Of a stretch of 64,000 nucleotides of DNA, positions 50,391 through 60,094 are shown one piece after another (the first letter of the stretch is position 1; each line of letters starts with the position of its first letter). This DNA is from Rhodococcus sp. KRD197. GTDB lineage: Bacteria > Actinomycetota > Actinomycetes > Mycobacteriales > Mycobacteriaceae. The DNA lies in contig NZ_JABFAO010000015.1 in assembly GCF_017168235.1 (NCBI RefSeq), forward strand, positions 62,001 through 126,000. The letters run 5' to 3'. The notes under the pieces were generated by a model. The model did no database searches, was not told the origin of the DNA, and worked only from the letters and a program-made list of their open reading frames with translations. The translations under genes were made by a program, and so were the position numbers.

Positions 50391-51586
50391 TATTGACCGC
50401 CCATCAGATGAAGGTATGCGGCAGATAGTTCCAGCCGCGTCGCCAGAATCGCCATGGACTCGACGTCGTCGAGTCCGCTTGCCGCGGAGTCTCCCGGGTC
50501 GTGGGTGGGGCTCGTGACGTGGCCTGCATCCGACGTCGCTCGAGTCTGCGGGGGACTCGCAATCAACAAATCGACCTCGGGGAGCGCGGCAGTACGACGT
50601 TCGGCTTCGAAGGTACGCGCCGACGGGGCGAGTACGAGAACACGCACGCCTGCCTCCGGCCGAGGTCCATCGACCTGATCGTCGTGGAAGAACGGGTCGT
50701 AATCGGCCGGGCTTGCCGATCCCGTGTCCCTTACCGCAATCGCAGCCGCGACGACCTCGGATATCTCACCGGCCGCGGTCACTGCCCCGGCGGCACGGAG
50801 CATGATCTCACTGCTGTGTCGCGCGGTGTCGGTGGCAGCCGCACCGATACCGGTGAAAACGATACGTTTGCCCGCCATGCGGGTCGCGACCGATTTCGCC
50901 GGATTGCGAAACACCTCGCGCAGTGGGTGATTCTGCGCGGCTTCGTCGTCGAGCCGATCGGCCAAACGACCCAGATCGGGAAGCGCCGAACCGTACACGC
51001 CGTCGGCAACAGCGCCCAGCACACAGATCCCGGCCGCTACGTAGCGCATCAACATGTTGTGCTCGCGCACTGCGATTCGGGGGGGAAGAAAAAACGCGCG
51101 ACCGGCGGCCGCCGACCTCAACGGCCCCTCATCGGGAGTGACGAGAATCGTCTCGGCGCCTCGCCGGACCGCTGCAGCTGTCGACTCGGCCAGTCTCGGA
51201 TCCCCCGCGTCGTCACCGGCGACGACGACCACGTCCAACGGTCCGACCCAGGGAGGTGTGACCGAAGCGCGAACAAGGGGAACGCCGATCCGCGGCGCCA
51301 CCGCAGCGACCAGGAACGATGACGCCCGGCTCGAACGACCGGCCCCCGAGACGAACACCACGCTGCGCGGCCGGAGGTCACGAAGCCGATCTCCGACGAC
51401 GTCATCGAACGATGCCGCGCTCGCGCGGACTTGCGCGCCGGCAAGCGCAGCGCTGCGCAACGCACCATCGGAATCGGCGACGATGAGAGCATCGGCGTCG
51501 TCGAGATCGAGAACTGGCGACACAGTGGTCATGTCAGCGAGCCACCGTCCTTCCGTGCCGAGATCCTCCAGGTACGTAACATCCAT
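50390..51586 (-). CDS. SIS-like (phosphosugar-binding) protein, Rv3256c/TobH type
   Basis: 398 residues. DADALIVADSDGALRSAALAGAQV is the typical start of the family between manA and manB; then a SIS-type segment (SVVFVSGAGRSSRASSFLVAAVA) and a second one near IVFTGIGAAATDTARHSSEIM, consistent with a tandem sugar-phosphate isomerase fold. No catalytic assignment. It may regulate mannose metabolism. Starts at ATG 51586 and 51532 are both possible. Confidence 0.82.
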   Translation of the reverse strand: MDVTYLEDLGTEGRWLADMTTVSPVLDLDDADALIVADSDGALRSAALAGAQVRASAASFDDVVGDRLRDLRPRSVVFVSGAGRSSRASSFLVAAVAPRIGVPLVRASVTPPWVGPLDVVVVAGDDAGDPRLAESTAAAVRRGAETILVTPDEGPLRSAAAGRAFFLPPRIAVREHNMLMRYVAAGICVLGAVADGVYGSALPDLGRLADRLDDEAAQNHPLREVFRNPAKSVATRMAGKRIVFTGIGAAATDTARHSSEIMLRAAGAVTAAGEISEVVAAAIAVRDTGSASPADYDPFFHDDQVDGPRPEAGVRVLVLAPSARTFEAERRTAALPEVDLLIASPPQTRATSDAGHVTSPTHDPGDSAASGLDDVESMAILATRLELSAAYLHLMGGQ

Positions 51587-51617
51587 CACGTGAGCCGTAT
51601 ACCCATCCTGGCGTCCA

Positions 51618-53000
51618 CTATTCCAGGCGTGCTCGAACCACGCCCAATATCTCGGCGGTGAGGGCCTCGACCTCGCCCGCCGTGCGTGCCTCCACGTTGA
51701 GCCGAAGCAGGGGTTCGGTGTTGGACGCCCGTAGATTGAACCAGGCGCCGTCCCCCAGATCGACCGTCACTCCGTCGAGCCTGTCGATCGACACGGTGCG
51801 ATCGGAGAACGCGTCGACCACCGATGCGGTGCGCGCAGCCGCGTCGTCGACGGTGGAGTTGATCTCACCCGACGCCGAGTACGTTTCGTAGGATTTCATC
51901 AGCTCGGACAACGGCCGATCCTGGGATCCCAACGCGGCGAGTACGTGCAGCGCGGCCAACATCCCCGAATCCGCGCCCCAGAAATCTCGGAAATAGTAGT
52001 GCGCTGAATGCTCACCACCGAAGATCGCGCCGGTATCGGCCATTTGCTGCTTGATGAACGAGTGGCCGACTCTCGTGCGCACCGGTGTTCCTCCCAGCCT
52101 TGCCACCAACTCCGGCACGGCACGCGAGGTGATCAGATTGTGAATCACCGTTGCACCGGGCTCTTTGGCAAGTTCACGTTCGGCGACGAGACCCGTCACT
52201 GCCGACGGCGATACAGGGTCACCGTTCTCGTCCACCACGAAGCAACGATCGGCATCACCATCGAAGGCAAGTCCGATGTCCGCGCCGGTCTCCCGCACGA
52301 ACCGCTGCAGGTCCTTCAGATTCTCCGGGTCGAGCGGATTGGCCTCGTGATTGGGGAAAGTACCGTCGAGCTCGAAGTACAGCGGTTCCACCGTGACCGG
52401 CAGACCCTCGAAAACTGCGGGAACCGTGTGTCCACCCATTCCGTTGCCGGCGTCGACAGCAATCTTCACGCCGGACACCTGCGACAGGTCCACGAGGCTG
52501 CGAACGAACTCGGCGTATTCACCGAGCACGTCCCGCTCCGAGACCGAGCCCTTCGCGCCGTCGTGAACCGGCACTCCTGCCACGAGCTCAGCCTTGATGG
52601 TGGCCAAACCGGTGTCCTGGCCGACCGGCTTGGCCCCGGCACGACACAACTTGATGCCGTTGTATTTCGCCGGATTGTGGCTGGCCGTGAACATCGCACC
52701 CGGGCAATCGAGCAGGCCGGAGGCGAAGTAGAGCTGATCGGTGGACGCGAGCCCGATGTGTACGACATCGAGGCCCTGCGAGGTCACTCCGTCGGCGAAA
52801 GCACGCGAGAGGTCGGGCGAGGACGCTCTCATGTCGTGGCCAACCACGACCTGTGACGCAGCAGTACCGGAATCGCGTACCAAACGCGCGAAGGACGCTC
52901 CGACGTCACGGACGAACTCTGCATCGATCTGCTCACCCACCACCCCTCGTACGTCGTAGGCCTTGATGACGGCGTTGACGGATTCGGCAGTGCGTGCCAC
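51618..53000 (-). CDS. manB: Phosphomannomutase/phosphoglucomutase
   Basis: 460 residues with the alpha-phosphohexomutase motifs: the catalytic-Ser loop TASHNPAKYNGIK, the metal loop FDGDADRC and the substrate loop GGEHSAHYYF; the phosphate-binding loop RASNTEPLLRLNVEA is at the end. It converts mannose-6-P into mannose-1-P. GTG 53000 has GAGGAG 6 nt upstream and matches the family start (ARTAESVNAVIKAYDVRG). Confidence 0.95.
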   Translation of the reverse strand: MARTAESVNAVIKAYDVRGVVGEQIDAEFVRDVGASFARLVRDSGTAASQVVVGHDMRASSPDLSRAFADGVTSQGLDVVHIGLASTDQLYFASGLLDCPGAMFTASHNPAKYNGIKLCRAGAKPVGQDTGLATIKAELVAGVPVHDGAKGSVSERDVLGEYAEFVRSLVDLSQVSGVKIAVDAGNGMGGHTVPAVFEGLPVTVEPLYFELDGTFPNHEANPLDPENLKDLQRFVRETGADIGLAFDGDADRCFVVDENGDPVSPSAVTGLVAERELAKEPGATVIHNLITSRAVPELVARLGGTPVRTRVGHSFIKQQMADTGAIFGGEHSAHYYFRDFWGADSGMLAALHVLAALGSQDRPLSELMKSYETYSASGEINSTVDDAAARTASVVDAFSDRTVSIDRLDGVTVDLGDGAWFNLRASNTEPLLRLNVEARTAGEVEALTAEILGVVRARLE

Positions 53001-53068
53001 GAACGACTCCTCGGTTGGATGTGAATGAGACCTGACGCGGACGAACGGTTTTCGATGCAAAGACCGGT

Positions 53069-53105
53069 TGTGACATTCATCGTCCCCCGATAAGAATCTG
53101 TCACA
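53069..53105. promoter_or_regulatory. Separated TGTGACA/TGTCACA inverted repeat upstream of manB
   Basis: TGTGACA (53069-53075) and TGTCACA (53099-53105) are perfectly inverted with 23 bp between. They lie 69-105 bp upstream of manB. The half-sites look CRP-like, but the spacing is not that of a standard CRP site. Confidence 0.25.
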
Positions 53106-53236
53106 GATAGTTGTGGTGGGCGCGACGACGATCACCTGATGTGACTGAAACGACGCCGGAACCGCTCAGGAAGGAGCGAAAGTACTGGACAAAGCTCCAA
53201 TACGCCCCGATTGCGCTCTCAGGCAGCATGGCGATC

Positions 53237-53656
53237 TCAGGAAGTGGGGTCGGGCAGTACTCGCAAGTGACCACGACGGCCGGTTCGTGCCGACGATGCT
53301 GGTCGGCGGTCACCATCTCGCGCCGAAGGCTGGCGGTGCTCGCGCGGCACCACGGAAACCGAGTGATCTTCTCGTACTCGATCACCCCTGCCGGCTTCTC
53401 GAACCGCCTCGGCCAGAGCGGTCAGATCATCCTCGTCCGGCGAAGTCGTCGAGAACCCGCCTTCGTAGCGAACCAGTTCCCACCCTTTGGGCGCGGTGGT
53501 CGTGGATGCGTGCACTTCGCACAGATCCCACGAGTGCGGCTCGTCGACCGTGGCCAGCGGCCCCACGACGGCCGTCGAATCGGAGTAGACATACGTGAGC
53601 GTGGCGACGGCCGATCGGTTGCAGCCGGGCCTGCAGCATCCACGCAGTGATCTCAC
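53237..53656 (-). CDS. DUF3499 family protein (Rv3258c-like)
   Basis: 139 residues. The family core is RSLRGCCRPGCNRSAVATLT, YSDSTAVVGPL, EPHSWDLCEVHAS and PKGWELVRYEGG. Cys residues near 6-12 and the Cys-His pair in LCEVH look like a zinc ribbon. The C-terminal third is basic and disordered. The start is GTG 53656, since the region upstream is outside the family. Function unknown. It is divergent from the zincin-like gene. Confidence 0.88.
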   Translation of the reverse strand: MRSLRGCCRPGCNRSAVATLTYVYSDSTAVVGPLATVDEPHSWDLCEVHASTTTAPKGWELVRYEGGFSTTSPDEDDLTALAEAVREAGRGDRVREDHSVSVVPREHRQPSARDGDRRPASSARTGRRGHLRVLPDPTS

Positions 53657-53731
53657 GCCCCAGAGACTATCCCCCCGGTCCGACAGCGAGCCGCTCGACA
53701 CACCGCGAGCGGTCGGCGATAACCTCACGCC

Positions 53732-54220
53732 ATGGCTCCGAGTGGTTCCCGACGCAGCACTACCTCCCGATCGGCCGCGCGGCGCGGACGCGATATCCGC
53801 GGTCCCGTACTTCCGAGCAGTGTGCCCGGTCACCGCTCGCGCGCGGACCGATTCGATCGCGCGGTCCTCGAAGCATTCGCACGAATCGACCATCGATGGC
53901 ACGAGCGGCTCGAAAAACTGGACATAGCGGTCGACGAAGTTCCGAAGATCCGAGCCATCGACCCCGAGTCGGTGAACTGGCCACCTGAGGTCGTCGCGGA
54001 AGGACCTGTTCCCCTGTCACGACTCGTTCCGGCCGGGATCGACAAACGCGGTGAGACGACACGCGCTCGGATCGTGCTGTTCAGGCGACCACTACAACTG
54101 AGGGCGAAACACCGCGACGATCTGGAAGACCTTCTCTTCGAGGTTCTGGTGGAGCAGGTGGCGACATATCTGGGCGTCGACCCGGACGTGGTGGATCCTG
54201 CTATCGACGACGAGATGTAG
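53732..54220 (+). CDS. Metallopeptidase-family protein without the HExxH motif (Rv3259-like)
   Basis: 162 residues. The basic N-terminus precedes a zincin-1 type domain (FDRAVLEAFARID, VPLSRLVPAG, RARIVLFRRPLQLRA, DLEDLLFEVLVEQVATYLGVD in part). Where peptidases of this family have HExxH, this one has EQVATY (141-146), so it probably does not bind zinc. It is convergent with whiB2 and divergent from DUF3499. Function unknown. Confidence 0.82.
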   Translation: MAPSGSRRSTTSRSAARRGRDIRGPVLPSSVPGHRSRADRFDRAVLEAFARIDHRWHERLEKLDIAVDEVPKIRAIDPESVNWPPEVVAEGPVPLSRLVPAGIDKRGETTRARIVLFRRPLQLRAKHRDDLEDLLFEVLVEQVATYLGVDPDVVDPAIDDEM

Positions 54221-54247
54221 GCGACACGCTCGGCAAAGACGAGGGGA

Positions 54248-54799
54248 TCAGACGATTCCGCGCTTGAGGCGGCGCCTCTCGCGTTCGGACAATCCGCCCC
54301 AGATACCGAACCGCTCGTCGTTGGCCAACGCGTATTCGAGGCACTCGTCCTTCACATCACATCCGAGGCAGATTCGCTTGGCCTCGCGGGTCGAGCCACC
54401 CTTCTCGGGAAAAAAGGCTTCAGGGTCGGTCTGCGCGCACAGGGCGCGCTCCTGCCACTGATCCTCGATTTCCTCGAACATCTGATCGAAGCCGGGAATG
54501 GCCATCAGCGTGGGCCTTTCGGCTTCGCGCAGTACGACAGCCAAGTGCTCCCCGTCGTCGATATCACCGTCGACATCATCACTCACCTGGCCGACGCTCT
54601 CGTCGGGAACGAGGTCGAGTCCTCGACCTCCGACATATGCGGCCCCAGCATCGACCGGAACCGATGCATTCACGGGAGCCTCTTCGCCGACGCGCTGTGC
54701 TGCGCCTGCGTCGAAATCGGTCTGCGGCGCGTCGCTGACCGCGCTGAGGTGAGCAGGGGTTTCGCCCTGTCGTTCACGTATCACGTGCTGGTCGTACAT
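54248..54799 (-). CDS. whiB2: WhiB2, Wbl [4Fe-4S] regulator of septation, with N-terminal extension
   Basis: 183 residues. The C-terminal 85 match WhiB2: AIPGFDQMFEEIEDQWQERA, Cys121, Cys144, Cys147 and Cys153, FGIWGGLSERERRRLKRG. The common start is ATG 54505 (AAAGG 9 nt upstream). But ATG 54799 has a strong GAGGAGG 8 nt upstream and keeps the frame open through a 98-residue acidic extension (many Asp, Glu and Val). Controls sporulation or division genes in Actinobacteria. Confidence 0.9.
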   Translation of the reverse strand: MYDQHVIRERQGETPAHLSAVSDAPQTDFDAGAAQRVGEEAPVNASVPVDAGAAYVGGRGLDLVPDESVGQVSDDVDGDIDDGEHLAVVLREAERPTLMAIPGFDQMFEEIEDQWQERALCAQTDPEAFFPEKGGSTREAKRICLGCDVKDECLEYALANDERFGIWGGLSERERRRLKRGIV

Positions 54800-55203
54800 C
54801 GCTTCCGCCTCCTCACCATTCGATAGCGCAGTAATCTTCGGTCGGTTCCGAATTCCGTGCCCCGCGCCGGAATTCAATGTCATACCCATATCCTCGATCT
54901 TCACTCCACGCTCCCGTGTTACGAAGATGCATGGGAACGCGTGTTCGAATCAAGGTTCACAGCAAGCGATCTCGCTCGGTGACCACGGAATGACATACAT
55001 GTGATTAGACACGCCCCGGTACGTCGCGGTCAAGCCGATGGACATTTTTCCAATACCATCTCTTGCCCCGAAAACAGCGCTCACCCCGGATTGGCGCCCG
55101 TCTCGTGCGTGTCGTGTCGAAAAAACTGCCCGAACAGCCGCCGCGTTCGGTCTTCGCCGGGCGGCCGTCCACCGAACAGAGGAACGACATAGGCTTCGAA
55201 CCT
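54800..55203. promoter_or_regulatory. 404-bp divergent region between whiB2 and fbiA
   Basis: It holds the promoters of whiB2 (minus) and the fbiA-fbiB operon (plus). The whiB2 frame stays open upstream to 54904, so a still longer form is conceivable. No terminator or long inverted repeat was noticed; individual promoter boxes could not be assigned. Confidence 0.5.
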
Positions 55204-56172
55204 GTGAAAGTGACTGTATTGGTCGGTGGCGTCGGAGGCGCGCGATTCCTCCAAGGCCTGCAAGCCCTACTAGGAACCGACGGTGATATCACTGCTGTCG
55301 TCAACGTCGGTGACGACGTGTGGATGCACGGTCTGCGCATCTGCCCAGATCTCGATACCTGCATGTACACCCTCGGCGGCGGAATAGACACCGAGCGTGG
55401 GTGGGGTCGAATCGCAGAAACCTGGCATGCTCGAGACGAACTCGCGGCGTACGGAGCCGACCCGGACTGGTTCGGTCTCGGCGATCGCGACATCGCCACC
55501 CACCTGATCCGGAGTCGAATGCTGCGTACCGGCTATCCGCTCTCTGCGGTCACCGAGGCGCTGTGCAACCGATGGAAACCCGGAGTGCGCTTGATTCCGG
55601 TGACCGACGACCGCAGCGAGACCCACGTCGTGGTGACCGATCCGGCCGATCCCAGCGGGGACAGCAAGCGAGCAATTCACTTCCAGGAGTGGTGGGTTCG
55701 GTACCGCGCCCAGCTCCCCACGCACAGCTTCGCCAATATCGGTGCCGAGCAGGCCAGCCCGGCACCCGGAGTGCTCGACGCCATCGCCGATTCCGACGCC
55801 GTCGTGCTCGCTCCCTCGAATCCGGTCGTGAGCATCGGAGCCATTCTCGCTGTGCCCGGTATCCGAAGCGCTCTACGAACCACCGCCGCGAGAGTTGTCG
55901 GCCTCTCCCCCGTCATCGACGGCAGGCCTCTACGCGGAATGGCCGACGAATGCCTGTCGGTCATCGGCGTCGAGACCTCGGCGGAAGCCATCGGACGCCA
56001 CTACGGCGCGCGTTCGGATACCGGCATTCTCGACGGCTGGATGATTCATTCGACCGACGAGGCCACCATTCCCGGCGTCGAGGTCGTCAGCGCACCGTTG
56101 TTGATGACCGACACGGACGCAACCGCCGAAATGGCTGCTGCCGCTTTGCGGTCCGTCGGTCTGAACCTGTGA
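55204..56172 (+). CDS. fbiA: FbiA/CofD, 2-phospho-L-lactate (PEP) transferase of F420 synthesis
   Basis: 322 residues. [20 protein letters not shown] (start), [20 protein letters not shown] and the [15 protein letters not shown] segment are the family motifs. It joins the activated phosphoenolpyruvyl group to Fo, giving dehydro-F420-0. GTG 55204 fits the family start; the region upstream is not homologous. The fbiB GTG shares GTGA with its stop. Confidence 0.95.
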   Translation: MKVTVLVGGVGGARFLQGLQALLGTDGDITAVVNVGDDVWMHGLRICPDLDTCMYTLGGGIDTERGWGRIAETWHARDELAAYGADPDWFGLGDRDIATHLIRSRMLRTGYPLSAVTEALCNRWKPGVRLIPVTDDRSETHVVVTDPADPSGDSKRAIHFQEWWVRYRAQLPTHSFANIGAEQASPAPGVLDAIADSDAVVLAPSNPVVSIGAILAVPGIRSALRTTAARVVGLSPVIDGRPLRGMADECLSVIGVETSAEAIGRHYGARSDTGILDGWMIHSTDEATIPGVEVVSAPLLMTDTDATAEMAAAALRSVGLNL

Positions 56173-57524
56173 GCGCGCCGGTGCCGTCCGATCACGCACC
56201 GGGCACGAGCATCGAACTGCTCCCCATTGTGGGGCTCCCCGAGTTCCGACCCGGGGACGATCTCGCCGCCGCCATCGCCGCATGCGCCCCGTGGATTCGC
56301 ACCGACGACATCCTGGTGGTGACGAGCAAGGTCGTCTCCAAGGTGGAGGGCCGCCTCGTCGATGCACCGATCGATCCCGAAGCGAGGGACGCTGCTCGTC
56401 GTCTGCTCGTAGACCGCGAGGCCGTCCGTGTCGTCGCCCGAAAGGGCCGGACCCTCATCACCGAGAATCGACTCGGCATCGTGCAGGCCGCCTCGGGGAT
56501 CGACGGATCGAACGTCGATCGCGCCGAACTCGCGCTGCTGCCGGAAGATCCCGATGCGAGCGCGCGTGAACTGCGAGCTGCCCTGGCCCGCTCGCTCGGC
56601 GTCGAGGTCGGTGTGGTGATCACCGACACCATGGGAAGGGCTTGGCGTATCGGTCAGACCGACGCTGCGATCGGCAGCGCCGGACTCGCCGTGGTGCACG
56701 CATACTCCGGGACCGAGGACAGTCAGGGCAACGAACTCGTCGTCACCGAGGTTGCCATCGCCGATGAGATCGCGGCGGCAGGCGACCTCGTGAAGGGAAA
56801 GCTCGGTTCCGTGCCGGTCGCCGTCGTCCGCGGCCTGAAGCCCGTCGACGACGGTTCGCGGGCACGCGATCTCGTGCGCCCCGGCGAGGAGGACCTGTTC
56901 TGGTTGGGCACCGAGGAATCGATTACCCGTGGCCGACGCGAAGCGGTATTGCTCCGCCGATCGGTACGAGCCTTCACCGACGATCCCGTCGACCCTGACG
57001 CCATCCGCAGCTCAGTCGCCGACGCCCTGACCGCCCCGGCCCCGCATCACACTCACCCGGTCCGCTTCGTGTGGGTTCGCACACAAGCAGTGCGGGCGCG
57101 GTTGCTGACGGCGATGCGGACGCAGTGGCGGGAGGATTTGCGGAGCGACGGGTGGTCCGAGGAACGCATCGAACGCCGGGTCGGCCGCGGAGACATTCTG
57201 TTCGACGCCCCCGAGGTGGTCATTCCGTTCTGCGTGCCCGACGGTGCGCACTCGTACGCCGACGAGCGCCGAACCAAGGCCGAGGAGACGATGTTCACGG
57301 TGGCCGCGGGAGCGGCCGTGCAGGGTCTGTTGGTCTCGCTCGCCGTCCGCGGACTCGGCAGTTGCTGGATCGGATCCACCATTTTCGTCTCGGACCTCGT
57401 CGGTGCCGAGCTGGGATTGCGTGCGAACTGGAAGGCGATGGGCGCCATAGCCATCGGACACCCCACTGGCGTTCTCGAACCGAGAACGCCCGGAGAAGCC
57501 GGCACCGGACTCGTGGAGATCTGA
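56169..57524 (+). CDS. fbiB: FbiB, coenzyme F420:L-glutamate ligase with nitroreductase domain
   Basis: 451 residues. The N-terminal ligase ([46 protein letters not shown]) adds glutamates to F420. The C-terminal half from about 250 is an FMN nitroreductase ([21 protein letters not shown] near the end) which in mycobacteria reduces dehydro-F420-0. The start overlaps fbiA by 4 nt. Confidence 0.95.
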   Translation: MSAPVPSDHAPGTSIELLPIVGLPEFRPGDDLAAAIAACAPWIRTDDILVVTSKVVSKVEGRLVDAPIDPEARDAARRLLVDREAVRVVARKGRTLITENRLGIVQAASGIDGSNVDRAELALLPEDPDASARELRAALARSLGVEVGVVITDTMGRAWRIGQTDAAIGSAGLAVVHAYSGTEDSQGNELVVTEVAIADEIAAAGDLVKGKLGSVPVAVVRGLKPVDDGSRARDLVRPGEEDLFWLGTEESITRGRREAVLLRRSVRAFTDDPVDPDAIRSSVADALTAPAPHHTHPVRFVWVRTQAVRARLLTAMRTQWREDLRSDGWSEERIERRVGRGDILFDAPEVVIPFCVPDGAHSYADERRTKAEETMFTVAAGAAVQGLLVSLAVRGLGSCWIGSTIFVSDLVGAELGLRANWKAMGAIAIGHPTGVLEPRTPGEAGTGLVEI

Positions 57525-57528
57525 GCCT

Positions 57529-58077
57529 GTGACCGCGCGCTCCCTGCACGAATCCGCCATGTCCGTTCTGACGAACTGGAACACCGAGAGCTGGCATGCC
57601 GATTCGTTGCGTCACACCATGCTGGCGTTTCTGGACAGCAACCCCGAGGGCTGCCTGCGCGCTAACGAGGCCGGTCACATCACCGCGTCCTCGCTCGTTC
57701 TGGACGAGTCCGGTCACCGCGTGTTGCTGACGCTTCACCCGCGGGTGGGGCGATGGATTCAGCTGGGCGGCCACTGCGAGGAATCCGACGAGACCGTTGT
57801 CGACGCGGCACTGCGCGAGGCGCGGGAAGAGTCGGGAATCGACGATCTGGAGATCGACAATCAGCTGTTGTCAGCCCACACGCATCCCATCACGTGCTCG
57901 CTGGGCAAACCGACACGGCATCTCGACCTGAGGTTCCTCGTGCGAGCACGAGCGGGTGCGCAGGCCGTCCGGAGCGAGGAGTCCACCGACCTGAAATGGT
58001 GGCCCGTGGACTCCCTGCCCGCCGCTGCCGAGGTGGACACCATCAACCACCTGGTCGAGTTGGCGAACCAGCGCTAG
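57529..58077 (+). CDS. NUDIX hydrolase
   Basis: 182 residues. The Nudix box starts GGHCEESDETVVDAALREAR and continues EESGI (from about residue 79), matching Gx5Ex7REUxEExGU. Substrate unknown; possibly a nucleotide sugar or F420-related pyrophosphate, given the neighbourhood (inference). GTG start 4 bp after fbiB, so one operon. Its stop TAG interlocks with the stop of the convergent guanylyltransferase gene (CTAG). Confidence 0.9.
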   Translation: MTARSLHESAMSVLTNWNTESWHADSLRHTMLAFLDSNPEGCLRANEAGHITASSLVLDESGHRVLLTLHPRVGRWIQLGGHCEESDETVVDAALREAREESGIDDLEIDNQLLSAHTHPITCSLGKPTRHLDLRFLVRARAGAQAVRSEESTDLKWWPVDSLPAAAEVDTINHLVELANQR

Positions 58078-59159
58078 ACGTCGGTGGAGAAGCGCACCCC
58101 ACCATCGGGGAGCTTGACTCCGGGCCAGACGCGGGCCCCGCGTAGTAACTCGCAGCGAGCACCGATATCTGCCCCGTCGCCGATCACCGCGTCACGAACC
58201 AACGCGCGCGGTCCGATACGCGAACCGAAGCCGAGGATGGACCGCTCCACCACCGCGCCTGCTTCCACGACCGCGCCGTCGAAGACGACAGCGCCATCGA
58301 GTCGTGCGCCCGCACCGATCTCGGCGCCGCGCCCGATCACGGTGCCCCCGATCAGCAGAGCACCGGGCGCGACTCCCGCGCTCGGGTGTACGAGCGATTC
58401 ACCACGCGTGCCGTTCAGTGCAGGGGACGGTGCAATACCGCGCACCAGGTCGGCAGAACCCTTCACGAAGTCTTCCGGAGTCCCCATGTCGCGCCAGTAC
58501 GCGCTGTCGACGTGGGCGTAGATTCGTTTGTCCTCGGCGAGCAGCGCCGGGAAGACCTCACGTTCCACCGAGACCGGGCGGTCGTGCGGAATCGTCTCGA
58601 TGATCTCGCGTTTGAACACGTAGCAGCCGGCGTTGATCTGGTCGGTCGGCGGATCCTGCGTCTTCTCGAGAAAGGCAGTGACGCGACCGTTCTCGTCGGT
58701 CGGCACGCACCCGAAGGCCCGCGGATCACCGACACGAACCAGATGGAGCGTGACGTCGGCCTGCGTTCGGTGGTGGGTATCGAGCACTGCGGTCAGGTCG
58801 GTTCCGCCGAGAACGTCCCCGTTGAAGACGACGATATTGTCCGCGCGGAGCCGAGGCAGGACGTTGCGGATACCGCCACCGGTACCCATGGGTTCGGTCT
58901 CGGTGACGTATTCGAGTTCTATTCCGAGAGAGGAACCGTCACCGAAGTGCTGTTCGAACACCTCGGCCTTGAACGAAGTCCCGAGCACGACGTGATCGAT
59001 GCCAGCAGCCTTGATCCGCGCGAGCAGGTGATGCAAGAACGGAAGACCGGCGGTCGGCAACATAGGTTTGGGTGCCGAGAGCGTGAGCGGGCGCAAGCGA
59101 GTGCCTTTGCCGCCCACGAGAATTACGGCATCAGTGGTCTTGCTCATGTCAGCTGACAT
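58074..59159 (-). CDS. Mannose-1-phosphate guanylyltransferase (Rv3264c-like)
   Basis: 361 residues. The nucleotidyltransferase motif ILVGGKGTRLRPLTLSAPKP at the start, FNGDVLGG and the INAGCYVFKREI segment are followed by a left-handed hexapeptide helix (VIGRGAEIGAGARLDGAVVF). It makes GDP-mannose for lipomannan and glycoproteins. The ATG at 59159 has GAGAGG 6 nt upstream and overlaps the wbbL end by 11 bp; earlier in-frame codons lie inside wbbL. Confidence 0.93.
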   Translation of the reverse strand: MSADMSKTTDAVILVGGKGTRLRPLTLSAPKPMLPTAGLPFLHHLLARIKAAGIDHVVLGTSFKAEVFEQHFGDGSSLGIELEYVTETEPMGTGGGIRNVLPRLRADNIVVFNGDVLGGTDLTAVLDTHHRTQADVTLHLVRVGDPRAFGCVPTDENGRVTAFLEKTQDPPTDQINAGCYVFKREIIETIPHDRPVSVEREVFPALLAEDKRIYAHVDSAYWRDMGTPEDFVKGSADLVRGIAPSPALNGTRGESLVHPSAGVAPGALLIGGTVIGRGAEIGAGARLDGAVVFDGAVVEAGAVVERSILGFGSRIGPRALVRDAVIGDGADIGARCELLRGARVWPGVKLPDGGVRFSTDV

Positions 59160-60060
59160 GGTCGGCCTCTCTGTTGTCTCGCTTGTCCGGATTATCGATC
59201 TGTCGCTGCCGAAGCGCCGAAGCCACAACCACCTTCGAACGCGCCGCCAAGCCCGCGCGCAGCGCCCATCTCAGGGGAGCTTGCCATACGTGTGGGTGTC
59301 GATCAGCTTGAAACCTGTACGCGCTCGCATGGTGGGCGGGAAGCATCAACTCCGGATGCCGTCCTGCCGCATGACCTTTGGAGTGAGTGACCTCGACGCC
59401 AGGGACGTACACGTTGTGCCACCCGGCGCCAGCGAGGCGGTCACCCAGATCCACATCCTCCATGTACATGAAGTATCTGGAATCGAACCCGTTCACTGAG
59501 TCGAACGCCGAACGCCGCAGGAGCAGACACGAACCCGAAAGCCAACCGACGGCGCGTTCGGTTGCGGCTTCGTTGTCCTGTCGATACCGCTGAGTCCATC
59601 GATTGCGAGGCCACAGCTTCCCCAGTAGCGCGTGACCGGCGCCCGAGGTGAGGTCCGGCACCGATCGAGCCGACGGGTACCGACTGCCATCGGGCTCACG
59701 AATCAGCGGTCCCAGCGCACCTGCGCGCGGCCACCGTTCGGCGGCAGCGAGAAGGCCGTCCAGTGAGCCGCGATGCCACCGGACATCGGGGTTCGCGACG
59801 ACAATGAACTCGATGTCTTCGTCGATCTCGGCGACAGCACGATTGACTGCTGCTCCGTATCCGAGGTTGGCACCGGTCCGGAACAGGCGAGCATTCGGGT
59901 AGGCCGCGGCGGCAGCTTCCGGCGCTCCGTCGGTCGACCCGTTGTCGGCCATGACGACCTGAGGTTTCTCGTCCGTGGCGGACGCGAGCGAACTCAGGAA
60001 TTGATCCAGGTACTCCCCGGGCGAATAGGTCACCGTAACGACGGCCAGCTTGGAACTCAC
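59149..60060 (-). CDS. wbbL: WbbL, N-acetylglucosaminyl-diphospho-decaprenol rhamnosyltransferase
   Basis: 303 residues of GT2 fold: LAVVTVTYSPGEYLDQFL, VVMADNGSTDGAPE, ANPDVRWHRG, GWLSGSCLLLRR and FMYMEDVDLGDRL. It adds rhamnose to the GlcNAc-P-P-decaprenol linker that joins arabinogalactan to peptidoglycan; essential in mycobacteria. GTG start. Sits between rmlD, which makes its substrate, and the GDP-mannose gene. Confidence 0.93.
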   Translation of the reverse strand: MSSKLAVVTVTYSPGEYLDQFLSSLASATDEKPQVVMADNGSTDGAPEAAAAAYPNARLFRTGANLGYGAAVNRAVAEIDEDIEFIVVANPDVRWHRGSLDGLLAAAERWPRAGALGPLIREPDGSRYPSARSVPDLTSGAGHALLGKLWPRNRWTQRYRQDNEAATERAVGWLSGSCLLLRRSAFDSVNGFDSRYFMYMEDVDLGDRLAGAGWHNVYVPGVEVTHSKGHAAGRHPELMLPAHHASAYRFQADRHPHVWQAPLRWALRAGLAARSKVVVASALRQRQIDNPDKRDNREADHVS

Positions 60061-60094
60061 GCGGGCAAGACTAACGGTCCCAGGTTTCGGCGTG

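Noticed and set aside
53111..53650. Plus-strand open frame opposite DUF3499
   Set aside because: Overlaps DUF3499 entirely on the other strand and looks like random Arg/Ser-rich translation.
55005..55499. Minus-strand open frame opposite fbiA
   Set aside because: Ser/Arg/Pro-rich, antisense to the conserved fbiA start.
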